A DNA stretch of 64,000 bases from Anaerocolumna cellulosilytica. GTDB lineage: Bacteria; Bacillota; Clostridia; Lachnospirales; Lachnospiraceae. Below the pieces are notes generated by a model. The model worked only from the letters and a program-made list of their open reading frames with translations. It was not told the DNA's origin and made no database searches. The translations under genes were made by a program, and so were the position numbers. The DNA lies in contig NZ_AP023367.1 in NCBI RefSeq assembly GCF_014218335.1, positions 3,163,501-3,227,500 on the forward strand. The letters are read 5' to 3'. Positions 54,165-63,371 of the stretch are shown here, piece by piece. Position 1 is the first letter of the stretch. The number at the start of each line of letters is the position of its first letter.

Positions 54165-55577
54165 TTACCTTACTTGTAAATATCTTTCTGTTAATGTTAT
54201 AAATCCTTGTTCTCTAAGATGTTTGTTCGTAAGAGTTGTAGCTAGGATTGGGCTATTGGAGATTCTCCAGTAGCCTTTTCTTGTATTCGCATGTTCCCAT
54301 GCCTTCCACTTTAATGCACCTAGCTTTACTAAGTTATCGTATTTCGTTTTAATCTTTTTCCACTGTTTCCAGTAGCAAAGTCTTATACGTCTCCTCAACC
54401 ATTCATCGAGTTCTTTTAAGGTACTTCTCATATCTGCAAGTTTAAAGTAACTTACCCAGCCAACCATTAGTTGTCTTAGTTTCATTGCTCTAACTTCCAT
54501 GCTCATTGCATTACTTCTTCCAGTGAGGTTCTTTAGTTTTCCCTTTATTTTCTTGACTGATATCGGATGAACTCTTATTCCCATTTCACCTTTCTTTGGA
54601 TAAAAGGTGTATCCTAAGTATTTTAGTTTCCATGGTCGGTCTACCTTGCTTTTCTCTTTATTTACTTTGAGTTTTAAGTCTTCCTCAATAAACTTCGTGA
54701 TACTTTTCATAACTCGTTCAGCGGATTTTCTTGATTTGACATATACATTACAATCATCTGCGTAACGACAGAATCTCAATCCTCGTCTTTCCAGTTCCGT
54801 ATCTAATTCATGTAACATAATGTTACTAAGTAATGGAGACAGATTTCCGCCTTGTGGTACTCCCTCTGTGGTTACAGTAGTTAGACCTTTTTCCATTACT
54901 CCTGCATTTAGATACTTTCTTATCAGTCCGATTACACGTATATCCTTTACTTCTTTATAAATCAGTCCGATTAATTTATCATGATTTACAGTATCAAAGT
55001 ACTTCTCCAAATCGATATCTACTGCCCATCGGTAGCCTTCATCCATGTATTCTTTACACTTTAAGATGGCTTGATGCGCATTTCGGTTTGGTCGAAACCC
55101 ATAACTATTCTCTGAAAATTTCTTCTCAAAGATTGGGGTAAGCACTTGTGATATTGCTTGCTGTATCACTCGGTCTACTACAGTCGGTATTCCTAATGGT
55201 CTTGTTTTCCCGTTTTCTTTTGGTATTTCTACTCGTCTAACGGCATTGGGTTTATAACTTCCATTTACTATGGATTGCTTAAGTTCTTCGCCATGTCTTT
55301 TAAGATACGGTAGAAGTTCATCTACTCCCATCTCATCAATTCCATGACTTCCTTTATTCTTCTTTACTCTTTTAAAGGCTTCATTCAGATTTTCATTACT
55401 GATGATTTTCTCTAACAATCCATAGTGATACTCACTTCTAGCGTTCTGTCTGTTCTTTGACGTCATAGAAATGCTCGGCGTCTTTGCATATCTTTCGAGT
55501 TCCACTCTATCTTTTTGCAAATGACCTGACTTTATATTCAGTTGTCTGCTTTCATCACATTTCTTTGTTTCTTTCAA
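54165..55577 (-). CDS. ltrA: Group II intron reverse transcriptase/maturase
   Basis: The 470-aa protein has the RT blocks (RPLGIPTVVDRVIQQAI, YGFRPNRNAHQA, DIDLEKYFDTVNH, VPQGGNLSPLLSNI, YADD) and a maturase X domain (LRQLMVGWVSYFK, then WLRRRIRLCYWKQWK). There is no C-terminal HNH endonuclease, as expected for class C. Translation opens with TTG at 55577, with GGAGG about 11 nt upstream. The frame looks intact, so the intron may be active. Confidence 0.93.
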   Translation of the reverse strand: MKETKKCDESRQLNIKSGHLQKDRVELERYAKTPSISMTSKNRQNARSEYHYGLLEKIISNENLNEAFKRVKKNKGSHGIDEMGVDELLPYLKRHGEELKQSIVNGSYKPNAVRRVEIPKENGKTRPLGIPTVVDRVIQQAISQVLTPIFEKKFSENSYGFRPNRNAHQAILKCKEYMDEGYRWAVDIDLEKYFDTVNHDKLIGLIYKEVKDIRVIGLIRKYLNAGVMEKGLTTVTTEGVPQGGNLSPLLSNIMLHELDTELERRGLRFCRYADDCNVYVKSRKSAERVMKSITKFIEEDLKLKVNKEKSKVDRPWKLKYLGYTFYPKKGEMGIRVHPISVKKIKGKLKNLTGRSNAMSMEVRAMKLRQLMVGWVSYFKLADMRSTLKELDEWLRRRIRLCYWKQWKKIKTKYDNLVKLGALKWKAWEHANTRKGYWRISNSPILATTLTNKHLREQGFITLTERYLQVR

Positions 55578-56004
55578 ACTTCTAAAACCTCCTATTGTTC
55601 AGTCCTTCCTATTGGTCGTCGACAACCTCTAGTACTATGACCTCTGCTGACCCCTTAGAGTTCAGCCATACATCACTATATGGGTTGTTGTTTCAAAGTT
55701 CATTTCCACAACTTACCTCTAAGGTCTCCCCAGGTAAGAACGCAATCTTCCTCTCCATCTATCTGCCACATTTACACCTTTTGTTTTCGAGTAGTTATAG
55801 GGCTTTGACTTGTTAGGCAGCCTTACCCACAAAAGTTTGCCTTATATGTGATTTCTGTTCGTCAGACCAGAGATTTGCCCACGGACTTCCTTCAGATTCG
55901 CTCTCACGAACGACACCCTTGTCTTAGGCTATGCACTTTCCACTACTAGGATGTGCTAGGGACTTGAACCCATGAGATTGCGCCCATGCTGGGCGCACCT
56001 AAAT

Positions 56005-56032
56005 AAAAAAACTGCCGTTTGGCAGTTTTTTT
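56005..56032 (-). terminator. Rho-independent terminator of the NlpC/P60 gene
   Basis: A 12-bp perfect stem with a 4-nt loop, with seven A and seven T at the base, lies 8 nt after the gene's stop. The intron begins just beyond its T-tract. Confidence 0.9.
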
Positions 56033-56040
56033 ATAATCTA

Positions 56041-57093
56041 TTAATCATTTATTAATCTTATCATTTTGATAGGGGTTCTATAATACATATTGGATATTTT
56101 AATACCTGTTCTTGGATTACTTGCATGTATAACCTGACCGTTACCAATATACATGGCTACATGGTTAATATAACTTCCGCTGCCATAGAATACTAAGTCA
56201 CCTGGTTTTATGTTACCAGAGTTTACCGAAGCACCTACGGTTGCCTGACTTCTGGATACCCTTGGAATAGAATAACCGAAATTAGCGTATATTCTCATAG
56301 TAAATCCAGAACAATCCGCTCCATTCGTTAAGCTTGTGCCGCCCCATACATATGGATTACCTAAATATTGTTTTGCAAAAGCAACTATCTGAGCCCTGAT
56401 TCCAGACACTCCTGCACTTTCTTCTTCCACTGTAACGGCCTTTTGGAGTTCATAGGAAAGATTTATATATTGCCTGGCTACATAGCCCTCGTCGGCATCT
56501 ATCTTTACTTTAATCCAATCTGTACTTACTTCTTCAACTTCCATTTCCTCGTCTTGCGGAACACTTGTTACTACGTCTGACAAAAGACTTTCATCAGACC
56601 TGATATTTAAGGCAGCTGTATTAACTGTCGCTACAAGGCTTCCAACTTTTCTAGCTAAAGCCACTGCTTCATCACCTGTAATTAAAAAAGAACTCATAAC
56701 ATAACCGGTTACCTTACCGGATTTTATCTTAGCCCATCCATCTTTGTCAACTTCAATAATGGTACAGCCTGCATTCTTTGGTAATTTTCCAATAATCTTC
56801 TGATCTTCGCCGGGTGCTTTACGAATATTTAAATGGTTTTCCACATTCGCAATCCCCAAATTATTATAATCATAAGCAGCAACACTTGTTTCCAACGCAG
56901 CTATCGTTATTTCAGAAGCTGCGGCAGTATTGCCAGAATTATAATAGTTATCCAGTGTAACGGTTATTCCTGCCATGGGTTGTTCACCATAAACAGTTTC
57001 AGCACCTGCATATTTAGTATTTAGAGCAAATAATACAGTACCGGCGATACATAAGGTTGAAATCTTCAGAAACTTTTTATTTACTTGGTTCAT
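56041..57093 (-). CDS. Secreted SH3-domain NlpC/P60 peptidoglycan hydrolase
   Basis: The 350-aa protein has a signal peptide (TM-like about 8-25, then KYAGAET), two bacterial SH3 domains (about 78-135 and 155-215, each with an NIR core) and a C-terminal NlpC/P60 domain. The hydrolase has catalytic Cys in NGADCSGF and His in YINHVAMYIG, and would cleave stem peptides in the cell wall. The ATG at 57093 follows AGGAGG by 6 nt. It has its own consensus promoter (57180-57208) and terminator. Confidence 0.92.
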   Translation of the reverse strand: MNQVNKKFLKISTLCIAGTVLFALNTKYAGAETVYGEQPMAGITVTLDNYYNSGNTAAASEITIAALETSVAAYDYNNLGIANVENHLNIRKAPGEDQKIIGKLPKNAGCTIIEVDKDGWAKIKSGKVTGYVMSSFLITGDEAVALARKVGSLVATVNTAALNIRSDESLLSDVVTSVPQDEEMEVEEVSTDWIKVKIDADEGYVARQYINLSYELQKAVTVEEESAGVSGIRAQIVAFAKQYLGNPYVWGGTSLTNGADCSGFTMRIYANFGYSIPRVSRSQATVGASVNSGNIKPGDLVFYGSGSYINHVAMYIGNGQVIHASNPRTGIKISNMYYRTPIKMIRLIND

Positions 57094-57179
57094 CGGGTTC
57101 CTCCTATAGACATCCCTTAATATGTATTTGCAGTTCAACCTTTAAGTTGTTACAAATATATTAAATATATTTCTGATTT

Positions 57180-57208
57180 ATTATAGCAAAAGTTCATAAT
57201 TTTGTCAA
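57180..57208 (-). promoter_or_regulatory. Promoter of the NlpC/P60 gene
   Basis: Minus strand: TTGACA (57203-57208), 17-bp spacer, TATAAT (57180-57185). The leader to the start codon is about 80 nt and shows no strong structure. Confidence 0.8.
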
Positions 57209-57404
57209 CAAGATGTCAAAATTAATTTAAACCAATGTAACAACTAGTGATTTATTCCTAGTTTTATGGTAAAATAGTCCAATTTTTATACCATAATCGT
57301 TCTTATGCTGTAGAATAAAACTTTCCTCTTATACAAAATTTTTGTCATATCTTGCAGATTTGGCACAAGTAACCTAAGACTATAAATTACGGGAAAACAT
57401 AAAA

Positions 57405-57490
57405 AAAGATGGCAGCATTTCCGGCATATGCGAATCTCAGAGTTTTTAACTGACCCCTATTAACAATGCCTGGCTGAATGAACCATCTTT
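57405..57490 (-). terminator. Large hairpin after spoIVA, terminator or small structured RNA
   Basis: Minus strand: AAAGATGG (57483-57490) pairs with CCATCTTT (57405-57412), followed by further T. Inside lie a CAGC/GCTG helix and a GGCAT/ATGCC helix around a 36-nt loop. It begins 40 nt after the spoIVA stop and lies upstream of the NlpC/P60 promoter. The elaborate interior is more than a simple terminator needs. It matches no riboswitch class I know. Confidence 0.5.
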
Positions 57491-57529
57491 CTACATTACA
57501 TTATGAAGTTATGAATATAAGTATATTTA

Positions 57530-59038
57530 TTATATTATGATACAGATTATTCCCCCATTGCTGTCGTTAATTATTTTTTGCATAGTATCCTGTAGTTTTA
57601 ACTGGCTTTCATCTGTCATTTTACTGATTTTGGCACTGATGCCATCATCTACTAATTGTTGGATGGACTTTCCATATATATTAGTTTCCCAGATACCGTC
57701 CGGATTCTCAGAAGAATTCTTCTTAATATAATTAATCAAATCATTGGCTTGTTCTTCACTTCCTACAATGGGAGCAATTTCTGTTTCTATATTTGCTTTT
57801 ATCATATGAATGGAGGGAGCTGTTGCACGTATCTTAACACCGTATTTGTTACCATGCTTCATTATTTCTGGTTCCTCTACCGTTATTTCTTCCCTGGTAG
57901 GTGTTACTACCCCATATCCTCTATTACGCACATCACTGCACGCTCCCCCTACCTTCTGATATTCATACTTCATGTCAGCCAGTTCTCTTATTGTGCTGAT
58001 AAGCTGATATTCGTCGGCAATGGGAACACCAATTAGGTCACTTAAAATTGTGTAATAATATGTTTCATCAAATTCAATATCAACCTTTATGGTTCCGTTT
58101 TCCATTTCTATCTTATCAATCTTAAAGCGATCCACATACTGGCTGTCTGTAATCAGATTTTCAGGTCTTGCATCCCGTATAAGTGAAACCTTCTTTAACA
58201 ACTGATTGATAGAAGCAAGTAAATCTTGTTTCAGCCAGTGATCATCGGATAGCATTTCTGCCCATTTAGGCATGAAGAAATTAATTTCTGATACAGGAAA
58301 TACTGACAGTATATTGGACATTATTCGGTTAATATCTTCTTTCTTAAGTTGTTCACAATTTACCGGCATAACCGTAACATTGTATTTACCGGCAATGTCA
58401 TTGGCAAGGTTTAAAGTCGTTTCCGAATAGGGCTTATTTGTATTAAGCAGAACAATAAAAGGCTTTCTCAGACGTTTTAATTCCCCAATGGTCTTTTCTT
58501 CTGCCGGTATATAATTATCTCTTGGCAACTCTCCAAAGCTTCCATCGGTTGTAATTACAACACCAATAGTGGAATGCTCGTTTATAACCTTCTGCGTACC
58601 AATCTCTGCGGCTTGGGTAAAAGGAATTTCGTAATCATACCAAGGGGTTTTAACCAATCTTTCCTGTTCATTCTCAATGTGACCGGAGGCACCATCCACC
58701 ATGTAACCAACACAATCAATCAGCCTGATATTAACAGTAGTATCCTCACCCAGTTTTACCTGCGCTGCTTCTTTAGGTATAAATTTGGGTTCTGTTGTCA
58801 TGATAGTTTTTCCTGCTGCACTTTGGGGTAATTCATCAATTGCCCTTTCCTTATTATGTACATCCTGGATATTGGGAATTACCAATAAATCCATAAAACG
58901 CTTGATGAAGGTAGATTTTCCCGTCCTGACCGGCCCCACCACACCTATGTATATGTCACCGCCTGTCCTAGCCTTAATATCATTATATACATCGTATATT
59001 TGATTTGATAAGTCAAGTGACGAAAATTGCTCTAACAT
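57530..59038 (-). CDS. spoIVA: Stage IV sporulation protein A (spore coat ATPase)
   Basis: SpoIVA polymerises on the forespore surface, using ATP, to form the base of the coat and support the cortex. The 502-aa protein has Walker A GPVRTGKST (35-43), the EPKFIPKEA region, a GTPase-like VITTDGSFGELPRDNY segment and a C-terminal polymerisation region ending in a hydrophobic tail (IIKNDS-like, then GGIICIII). The length is close to the Bacillus protein. It shows the organism belongs to a spore-forming lineage. Confidence 0.95.
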   Translation of the reverse strand: MLEQFSSLDLSNQIYDVYNDIKARTGGDIYIGVVGPVRTGKSTFIKRFMDLLVIPNIQDVHNKERAIDELPQSAAGKTIMTTEPKFIPKEAAQVKLGEDTTVNIRLIDCVGYMVDGASGHIENEQERLVKTPWYDYEIPFTQAAEIGTQKVINEHSTIGVVITTDGSFGELPRDNYIPAEEKTIGELKRLRKPFIVLLNTNKPYSETTLNLANDIAGKYNVTVMPVNCEQLKKEDINRIMSNILSVFPVSEINFFMPKWAEMLSDDHWLKQDLLASINQLLKKVSLIRDARPENLITDSQYVDRFKIDKIEMENGTIKVDIEFDETYYYTILSDLIGVPIADEYQLISTIRELADMKYEYQKVGGACSDVRNRGYGVVTPTREEITVEEPEIMKHGNKYGVKIRATAPSIHMIKANIETEIAPIVGSEEQANDLINYIKKNSSENPDGIWETNIYGKSIQQLVDDGISAKISKMTDESQLKLQDTMQKIINDSNGGIICIII

Positions 59039-59200
59039 ATGCTTTCCTCCTTTCGGTTATACTAAAGCATATGCAAGAGCAATTGATTTCATGTATTATT
59101 GTTTTTATTATATTTTTTAAACTAAAACCTTACCGATAAAATATTTCAAGCAATGCCTCACCACATAGCTAAATCATGATGAAGTTTTAGTAGCTTTTAT

Positions 59201-60214
59201 CTATTCCAACCAGGTAAGCTCTGAATATTCCCTGCGTTTATCTCTTAAGAGTAAATCTGATACCGCTTCCTTTGCAGATTTATTTTCAAACAGTACAAGA
59301 TTTACCTGTTCGACGATAGGCATTTCTACATTGTATTTTTTAGCCAACGCCAGGGTTGCTTTAGCAGAAAATACTCCTTCCACTACCTGATTCACTTCCT
59401 CCATGGCTTTCTCCATCGTATAGCCTTGTCCAATCAAAAAGCCTGCATTACGGTTTCTGCTGTGCTTACTGGTACAAGTTACAATTAGATCACCCACACC
59501 CGAAAGCCCGGCAAAGGTTTCCATCTTACCACCCATAGCAAGACCCAGTCTACTGATTTCAGCAATGCCTCTAGTCATTAATGCTGCTTTTGTATTGTCA
59601 CCAAAACCTAGCCCGTCTGCTATACCAGCAGCCAAAGCAATGACATTTTTAATGGAACCTCCAAGCTCTATGCCTACCACATCCGGACTAGTATAAACAC
59701 GAAAACGTTCACTCATAAATACATCCTGAATGAAATAAGCACTAGCCTTGGTTTCTGCTCCTACAACACAGGTTGTGGGAATTCCCCTGCTAACTTCCTC
59801 CGCATGACTTGGTCCTGATAATACAGCAATATCAGCATGATTAAGCTCTTCTTTTAAAATATCTGTTAATGTATTTAGAGTAGATTCTTCAATGCCTTTT
59901 GCAACATTGACTACAATTTGATTTTCCTTTATAAAGGGTCTTGCAATTTTTGCTGTATTTCTTACAAAAGGTGATGCCACTGCAAATACAAGTAGTTCTT
60001 TATCTCTGCAGGCTTCCTCCAATTCACCACATACTGCTACACTTTCTGGAAGTTTTGCACCTGGAAGTTTGTCTTTTAATTCCCTTTCCTCATTTAACAG
60101 TTTTACCTCTGACTCAAGTGCCGACCACAAGGTGACTTCATGTCCATTGTTCCCCAGCAAAATAGCAATTGCGGTTCCCCAGGCTCCCGCACCTAAAATA
60201 CTGACTTTCGCCAT
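59201..60214 (-). CDS. gpsA: Glycerol-3-phosphate dehydrogenase [NAD(P)+]
   Basis: GpsA reduces dihydroxyacetone phosphate to sn-glycerol 3-phosphate for phospholipid synthesis. The 337-aa protein has the Rossmann motif GAGAWGTAIA (7-16), LSGPSHAEE, a GSIKNVIALAAGIADGL segment with the catalytic Lys, and GDLIVTCTSKHSRN. The ATG at 60214 has AGGAGGT 6 nt upstream. It follows plsY, which uses its product. Confidence 0.95.
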   Translation of the reverse strand: MAKVSILGAGAWGTAIAILLGNNGHEVTLWSALESEVKLLNEERELKDKLPGAKLPESVAVCGELEEACRDKELLVFAVASPFVRNTAKIARPFIKENQIVVNVAKGIEESTLNTLTDILKEELNHADIAVLSGPSHAEEVSRGIPTTCVVGAETKASAYFIQDVFMSERFRVYTSPDVVGIELGGSIKNVIALAAGIADGLGFGDNTKAALMTRGIAEISRLGLAMGGKMETFAGLSGVGDLIVTCTSKHSRNRNAGFLIGQGYTMEKAMEEVNQVVEGVFSAKATLALAKKYNVEMPIVEQVNLVLFENKSAKEAVSDLLLRDKRREYSELTWLE

Positions 60215-60335
60215 TACAAATACCTCCTTTTGTACATTACATATATATACGCCCATTGACTGTTTTAATCATGGTGTGTAACATCTTAGCTTCACATGTG
60301 TCTTCAATTTATATCTAAAATAAGAATCATAGGAA

Positions 60336-60956
60336 TCACTTCACTTTAACTTTCTGACCCAATTTATTTTCTGTACCACTTATTAATCGTTTTAGATTGG
60401 ATTGATGCTTAATGAATGCTGATATAGTGAATATCCCGCTGACAATCAGCATATGTATGTTTCCGGTATAAAGCACCAGTACCCATATCGGAAATAGCAA
60501 GGATATTAACAAGGAGCCTAGCGATACATATCTGGTAATCAGTACTATCAAACAAAACACAGCACAAGCCAAAAGCCCAAGCCTTAGGTCAAATGCCAGC
60601 ATAACACCTGCTGTTGCAGCGATTCCCTTTCCGCCCTTAAAATGAAGCCAGAAGGGAAAATTATGCCCAAGTACAACCCCTAAACCTGCATAAAGAGCTA
60701 ACAGTTTAACACTAGGCTCTTTTGTATACAAAACAAGATACACAAGCAGAATAGGGATAATAGCTTTCATTGCATCCCCTAAAAAGGTCAGCAGGCCGGC
60801 CCTCCAGCCTAATGTGCGGAGTGCGTTGGTTGTACCGGCATTTCCGCTGCCATATTGCCTGATATCAATATTATTTGCCCTCCCGATCACATATGCGGTA
60901 GAAAAACATCCGAAACAATAACCCATTCCTAAGCAAATCAATATTTTAAGCAGCAT
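60336..60956 (-). CDS. plsY: Glycerol-3-phosphate acyltransferase PlsY
   Basis: PlsY acylates glycerol 3-phosphate from acyl-phosphate in the membrane. The 206-aa protein has about six TM segments and the motifs GSGNAGTTNALRTLG (36-50), GHNFPFWLHFKGGKG and a later loop near the C-terminus. It is 1 nt from the end of der and upstream of gpsA. Confidence 0.94.
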   Translation of the reverse strand: MLLKILICLGMGYCFGCFSTAYVIGRANNIDIRQYGSGNAGTTNALRTLGWRAGLLTFLGDAMKAIIPILLVYLVLYTKEPSVKLLALYAGLGVVLGHNFPFWLHFKGGKGIAATAGVMLAFDLRLGLLACAVFCLIVLITRYVSLGSLLISLLFPIWVLVLYTGNIHMLIVSGIFTISAFIKHQSNLKRLISGTENKLGQKVKVK

Positions 60957-60957
60957 A

Positions 60958-62283
60958 CTATTCTTTTTCCTTTCGCTCCCTGATAAAAAACTTTAATGAA
61001 GTTCCTGCAAATCCAAAAGCTTCCCTAATTTTATTTTCAATATATCTGGTATATGAAAAATGCATCAACTGCTTATCATTTACAAAGATTACAAAAGTCG
61101 GCGGTTTCACGGAAACCTGGGTAATATAATATAGTTTCAAACGCTTACCCTTATCGGAAGGGGGCTGCTGCATAGCAACAGCTTCTGTCATAATTTCATT
61201 TAATACACCTGTTGAGACACGCAGGTTCTGATTCTGAATAACCTGCTCAATCAAATCGAACATTTTGGGCATTCTCTGTCCGGTTAAAGCAGAAATAAAT
61301 ATCATCTCTGCATACGGCATAAAGGATAAAGTTTGTTTTATCTTAGCCGAGTACTGGTAGATGGTTTTATCGTTCTTTTCAATGGAATCCCATTTATTTA
61401 CTGTTATAATAACGCCTTTTCCACGTTCATGGGCGATTCCTGCTATCTTTGCATCCTGTTCCGTGACACCTTCTCCTGCATCAATAACAAGAACTACTAT
61501 ATCAGCGCGTTCAACTGCAGATACAGTACGCACTATACTGAAACGTTCAATATCTTCCTTTATTTTATTCTTTCGCCTGAGACCGGCTGTATCAATAAAT
61601 ACATATTCTTTTTTATTATAGGTTACGGTAGTATCTATGGCATCTCGGGTTGTACCTGCTATATCAGATACGATGACTCTGTCTTCACCTAATAATTTAT
61701 TAATAATAGAAGATTTTCCGACATTTGGCTTTCCGACAATGGCAATCCTTGGTCTTTCGTCTTCCTCTTCCGATGCGGCATCGGTAGGAAAATGACTAAT
61801 TACTTCATCTAACATATCTCCAAGCCCTAATTTGGAGGCGGCGGAAACAGGGAACGGATCACCGATTCCAAGATTATAGAACTCATATACATCAGGCATT
61901 AGCTTTTCAAAGCTGTCGACTTTATTTACAACAAGTATTACCGGTTTTGTAGAACGTCTTAACATATCTGCAACTTTGAAATCATCATCTACAAGTCCCT
62001 GTCTAACATCAACAATAAACATAATAACATCCGCTGTTTCAATAGCGATTTCAGCCTGCTGACGCATATAAGACAATAGTACATCACTACTTTCCGGCTC
62101 AATACCACCGGTATCTATCATTGTAAACTGTTTATCCAACCAGGTGACATCTGCATATATACGATCCCTGGTAACTCCCGGAAAGTCCTGCACTATTGCT
62201 ATTCTTTCTCCTGCCAGGGCGTTAAATAACGTTGACTTTCCTACATTCGGTCTGCCAACAATTGCAACTATAGGTTTACTCAT
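60958..62283 (-). CDS. der: Ribosome biogenesis GTPase Der (EngA)
   Basis: Der has two tandem GTPase domains and assists 50S assembly. The 441-aa protein has GRPNVGKST (G1) and DTGG (G3) in the first domain. The second has [16 protein letters not shown] and NKWD, then a KH-like C-terminal domain. The start at 62283 follows AGAGGG by 7 nt. It leads the der-plsY-gpsA-spoIVA run. Confidence 0.96.
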   Translation of the reverse strand: MSKPIVAIVGRPNVGKSTLFNALAGERIAIVQDFPGVTRDRIYADVTWLDKQFTMIDTGGIEPESSDVLLSYMRQQAEIAIETADVIMFIVDVRQGLVDDDFKVADMLRRSTKPVILVVNKVDSFEKLMPDVYEFYNLGIGDPFPVSAASKLGLGDMLDEVISHFPTDAASEEEDERPRIAIVGKPNVGKSSIINKLLGEDRVIVSDIAGTTRDAIDTTVTYNKKEYVFIDTAGLRRKNKIKEDIERFSIVRTVSAVERADIVVLVIDAGEGVTEQDAKIAGIAHERGKGVIITVNKWDSIEKNDKTIYQYSAKIKQTLSFMPYAEMIFISALTGQRMPKMFDLIEQVIQNQNLRVSTGVLNEIMTEAVAMQQPPSDKGKRLKLYYITQVSVKPPTFVIFVNDKQLMHFSYTRYIENKIREAFGFAGTSLKFFIRERKEKE

Positions 62284-62346
62284 GTGTTTCCCTCTTTCCT
62301 GCAAATCATATTACCGATTTGCCTTTTGTAAAATTCATATCTTTCA

Positions 62347-62527
62347 TTAATACTTTAACTTGCGCTCTAAAACACCATCAATTAAAGACTTTCCGTCTGA
62401 TTGTACAATACGAGTCTTTGTTTGTAAAGCCTTTTTAACATCATCTACGGTAAAATCATCCAGCAGAATCCTCTCACCGTTTCTTAAATGAACTTCAGAT
62501 AATACTATCCTAATCAGACAATAAACC
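62347..62527 (-). pseudogene. 3' remnant of the gene preceding der, probably DUF512 radical-SAM type
   Basis: About 58 sense codons run in frame to a TAA at 62347 (C-terminal pattern LRNGERILLDDFTVDDVKKAL, ending ERKLKY). An in-frame stop lies upstream, and no start or ribosome site fits. In related clostridia a DUF512 radical-SAM protein precedes der, and the fragment resembles its C-terminus (an FLDD-type turn followed by a helix). I read it as what is left after a deletion. The 62528-62731 stretch holds nothing recognisable. Confidence 0.5.
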
Positions 62528-62731
62528 GGTTACAGTACTAGATTTACTAAAAACTCATTCATATATAGTATATACGATTCCCTTGATATTAGGATACTTT
62601 TTCTAAAGTATTTCTATTTTTGTCCTCTCTAATTCTATTCTTACATAGTATAGCAGTTGTAATGGAAATTATCAAATATATTTTGCCAAAACAGCAGATT
62701 CCAATAGGTTCTTAACATTGCAAAGTACCTC

Positions 62732-62760
62732 TTGCCGTAAGGCTTTATTAAGTTTATAAT
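62732..62760 (+). promoter_or_regulatory. Promoter of the GNAT gene
   Basis: TTGCCG (62732-62737), 17-bp spacer, TATAAT (62755-62760), about 80 nt before the start codon. Confidence 0.55.
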
Positions 62761-62811
62761 AGTCCGTACCAATATAAAATTCTTAACTTAAATTACTATT
62801 TTGAAAGGAAC

Positions 62812-62826
62812 ACCTGCATTGCAGGT
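62812..62826 (+). promoter_or_regulatory. Hairpin between Shine-Dalgarno-like site and start of the GNAT gene
   Basis: ACCTGC (62812-62817) pairs with GCAGGT (62821-62826) around a 3-nt loop. AAAGGAA lies just upstream and the ATG 12 nt downstream. Folded, the hairpin brings the site to about 14 nt from the ATG; no other ribosome site is visible. Confidence 0.4.
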
Positions 62827-62838
62827 CACAAAAAAATT

Positions 62839-63258
62839 ATGAATATACAATTAAAGCACCAACTAACTGTTGCCGAATACAACGATATCCGTAAATCTGC
62901 TGGCTGGCTCACACTTTCAGAAGTACAAGCTGAAAGAGGTCTTAAAAATACTTACTATCTAGTTGCTGCCGTCCACGATGACAAAGCCATCGCAATGGCA
63001 AGAGTTATCAGCGACGGCGGATATGTTGTATATATTTCAGACGTGATTGTAAATCCTTCATATCAAGGATATGGTATTGGAAAGTTGATGATGGAAGACA
63101 TTATGAACTTCCTTAAATCCGATATTGCAAAAGAATATCCGGTTATGATTAATCTTATGGCCGCCGTTGGAAAAGAAAACTTCTATGAAAAGTTCGGTTT
63201 TAAAGTTCGTCCCTCGGAAGATACAGGTGCCGGAATGTCTCAGTGGTTAAACTTGTAA
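62839..63258 (+). CDS. GNAT-family N-acetyltransferase (139 aa)
   Basis: The protein has the GNAT acetyl-CoA-binding core: IVNPSYQGYGIGKLMME (V/I-x-x-x-x-Q-x-x-G-x-G/A motif A) preceded by the beta strands AMARVISDGGYVVYISDV. It ends with an NFYEKFGFKVRP motif B region. The substrate cannot be inferred. It is alone on the plus strand before the nucleotide-sugar gene. Confidence 0.88.
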   Translation: MNIQLKHQLTVAEYNDIRKSAGWLTLSEVQAERGLKNTYYLVAAVHDDKAIAMARVISDGGYVVYISDVIVNPSYQGYGIGKLMMEDIMNFLKSDIAKEYPVMINLMAAVGKENFYEKFGFKVRPSEDTGAGMSQWLNL

Positions 63259-63286
63259 AAAAATTTTAAAATATTTAAAATATCAC

Positions 63287-63317
63287 TTGACCGTGACCTT
63301 ACGTAACCCCTTATAGT
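63287..63317 (+). promoter_or_regulatory. Candidate MerR-type promoter with 19-bp spacer
   Basis: TTGACC (63287-63292) and TATAGT (63312-63317) are separated by 19 bp. The spacer contains the palindrome TTACGTAA. MerR-family activators typically act on promoters with 19-20-bp spacers. It lies 55 nt upstream of the dTDP-glucose dehydratase gene. Confidence 0.4.
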
Positions 63318-63371
63318 TACCTTAGCAAATAAATCAACCTAAGAAATACACAAAATATTAAGGAGGATATT

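Larger units (their letters stand above)
54080..55998 (-). mobile_element. Group IIC intron (1.9 kb) inserted just after a terminator
   Basis: On the minus strand the intron begins GTGCGCCC at 55998 and ends CTCGAT at 54080. Domain V (54114-54159) and a domain VI hairpin precede the 3' end. The 5' exon is the T-tract of the terminator at 56005-56032, the classic target of bacterial class C introns. The encoded reverse transcriptase lies within. The 421 nt between 55578 and 55998 are the structured 5' domains I-IV, with no gene. Confidence 0.88.

Noticed and set aside
57405-57490. TPP or other metabolite riboswitch, prompted by a CTGAGA string
   Set aside because: The surrounding consensus elements are absent, and the structure sits after spoIVA and upstream of the next promoter, not in a leader.
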